Source: Roseimaritima sp. (GTDB lineage Bacteria > Planctomycetota > Planctomycetia > Pirellulales > Pirellulaceae). Taken from it: a DNA stretch of 7,943 nucleotides. The stretch is taken from the NCBI GenBank assembly GCA_007124075.1, contig SLFV01000335.1, forward strand, positions 1-7,943, in the 5' to 3' direction. A program made the position numbers and the translations under genes. Position 1 is the first letter of the stretch, and every line of letters begins with the position of its first letter. This document shows positions 6,748 to 7,943 of this stretch, in pieces. Below the pieces are notes generated by a model. The model was given only the letters and a program-made list of their open reading frames with translations, ran no database searches and was not told the DNA's origin.

Positions 6748-7943
6748 ATGCTGAACCTTACAACCGCTACCGTCGCTAGTTGGTTATCGAAAATCGGCTG
6801 TTTGCTGATCGCTTGGGGGGGCGCTGTTGCGGTGACGCTGCAAGGCATCTATCCGGTCTGGGGCCAGGTGGAGGAAGCGGCGTTGCAACAGGATACGTTC
6901 CAGGTCGACGTTTTGGAACTGCTAGGGCAATTGGAATCGGATAGGCTGGCAACACGCCTGCAAGCGGAACGAGGATTGATTGAACTGGGGCCAGCGATTC
7001 TTGCCTACCTTCCGCAGGATACCGCAAACCTTTCCGCAGAAGCAAAATTACGACTGCGTCGTGTTCGCACCGAGTTGGAAAAACAACGAACCGCAATCGC
7101 AGCAACTCCCACCACCATCCACCTCCAAGGCGCGCTCACCTTGGACGATGCCCTGCAGCGATTAACGCGTGCAACCGGGATCGAATTTCAGACCTCGGAG
7201 AATCGCGAAACCTTGTTGGGGCTGGGAGAGGTCGGGCCGCTGCTGTTCTGGCAGGCCCTTGATTTAACGCTGGACTCCGCGAATCTGGACGTCGATTTCT
7301 ACCGTAGCCGAGAAAATCGACTGTTGTTGATCCCCGCCGCAAATGAGCGTCCGCAGCGATTTGAAAGTGCGGCTTATGCCGGAATTTACAGGTTGGAACC
7401 GACGATCGTGAACGCTAGACGTGTTCTGGTGAACCCGCAGCGAAGCGCACTCAATGTGACGGTACAACTGGCCTGGGAACCGCGTCTGACGCCGCTGGGA
7501 CTGTCGCTGCCGCACGACGAATTGCGAGCCAAATTGGATAGTGGTGAAGAATTGCAGAGCATACACCGCGAAGGGGTGATTGTGGTTGCGACCAATCCAG
7601 AACTCCCGTTTTCGGAGGTGCAACTGCCATTTGGGTTGCCCACCGGTGCTGCGAAATCGATCGATTCGCTTTCCGGCACGATCGAAGCAATGCTTCCTGG
7701 GCCGGTGGAAACCTTCAAATTTCCTCTCCGGGAGGGGGGTGGTGAAGCAAAGCAGGGGGCGGTGCGTCTAAAGGTCGCTGCGCCTCGACCCAACGGTGAC
7801 CTTCACGAAATTCGGGTTTCCCTTTTCTTGGAGGACCCCGAACGCTCGTTGGAAAGCCACCGGCAATGGATTTTTGAAAACCGTGTCTATTCAATCGGTC
7901 CGGACGATAGTCGCAAGGAGCATTTAGGTTTGCAAGTTTTCCG
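6748..7943 (+). CDS. Exported planctomycete-type protein of unknown function, N-terminal 398 residues (partial)
   Basis: The frame is open from ATG 6748 to the window edge, 398 codons without a stop, so the gene continues to the right. The N-terminus looks like a signal peptide or anchor: Lys15, a hydrophobic stretch at about 16-38, then a possible cleavage near Gly39. A helical segment (about 50-115) includes LLGQLESDRLATRLQAERGLI-like spacing with ELGPAILAYLP, reminiscent of a single HEAT-like unit. Residues 124-147 (TIHLQGALTLDDALQRLTRATGIEF) resemble an STN-type (secretin/TonB short N-terminal) beta-alpha unit, with LLLIPA at about 192-197 closing the region. A second half, beta-rich, has LAWEPRLTP (241-249) and LESHRQWIFEN (368-378), patterns I associate with uncharacterised planctomycete proteins. 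No enzymatic motif is visible. It is divergent from the HExxH protein gene. The coding call is strong; the domain readings are tentative and no function is proposed. Confidence 0.85.
   Translation, partial: MLNLTTATVASWLSKIGCLLIAWGGAVAVTLQGIYPVWGQVEEAALQQDTFQVDVLELLGQLESDRLATRLQAERGLIELGPAILAYLPQDTANLSAEAKLRLRRVRTELEKQRTAIAATPTTIHLQGALTLDDALQRLTRATGIEFQTSENRETLLGLGEVGPLLFWQALDLTLDSANLDVDFYRSRENRLLLIPAANERPQRFESAAYAGIYRLEPTIVNARRVLVNPQRSALNVTVQLAWEPRLTPLGLSLPHDELRAKLDSGEELQSIHREGVIVVATNPELPFSEVQLPFGLPTGAAKSIDSLSGTIEAMLPGPVETFKFPLREGGGEAKQGAVRLKVAAPRPNGDLHEIRVSLFLEDPERSLESHRQWIFENRVYSIGPDDSRKEHLGLQVF

Noticed and set aside
1..7943. tRNA, rRNA, CRISPR array, insertion sequence or toxin-antitoxin/defence module
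   Set aside because: I looked for repeat-spacer patterns, terminal inverted repeats, transposase motifs and cloverleaf-like stretches and saw none; the DinG and DprA proteins are the housekeeping types with all core motifs, not defence-island relatives.

Overview
The window looks like ordinary chromosomal DNA from a planctomycete, most likely the Pirellulaceae/Rhodopirellula group. The reasons are moderate-to-high GC with frequent TTG/GTG starts, a secreted DUF1570-type HExxH protein, and a divergently transcribed exported protein of a layout I associate with planctomycetes. The assignment rests on protein character only; there is no rRNA, tRNA or other marker in the window.

Layout, left to right. 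(1) Positions 1-240, plus strand: the last 79 residues of an alpha-D-phosphohexomutase (phosphoglucomutase/phosphomannomutase type). (2) Positions 262-2043, plus strand: apolipoprotein N-acyltransferase (lnt), 21 bp behind the mutase and probably co-transcribed. (3) A 59-bp convergent gap. (4) Positions 4214-2103, minus strand: a DinG/XPD-like helicase. (5) Positions 5353-4211, minus strand: dprA, whose stop codon overlaps the dinG start, so the two form a tightly coupled dprA-dinG pair. (6) A 204-bp spacer (5354-5557) in which I see no gene. (7) Positions 6622-5558, minus strand: an exported HExxH metallopeptidase-like protein (DUF1570 type). (8) A 125-bp divergent intergenic region. (9) Position 6748 to the right edge, plus strand: an exported protein of at least 398 residues, cut by the window end, with a possible STN-like segment.

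The genes form three functional groups. The left group is sugar-phosphate metabolism plus lipoprotein maturation in the inner membrane. The central group is DNA processing: DprA protects single-stranded DNA and loads RecA, and DinG unwinds DNA or R-loops. The right group is two divergently transcribed exported proteins of unknown role that share a control region.

I found no mobile element, CRISPR array, tRNA, rRNA or convincing novel multi-gene system. The observations most worth a second look are the apparent loss of one of four Fe-S cysteines in the DinG protein, the ambiguous dinG start at the dprA overlap, departures from consensus around an intact Lnt catalytic triad, a perfect 9-bp stem in the last codons of lnt, a 9-bp tandem repeat in dprA, and the divergent exported pair.
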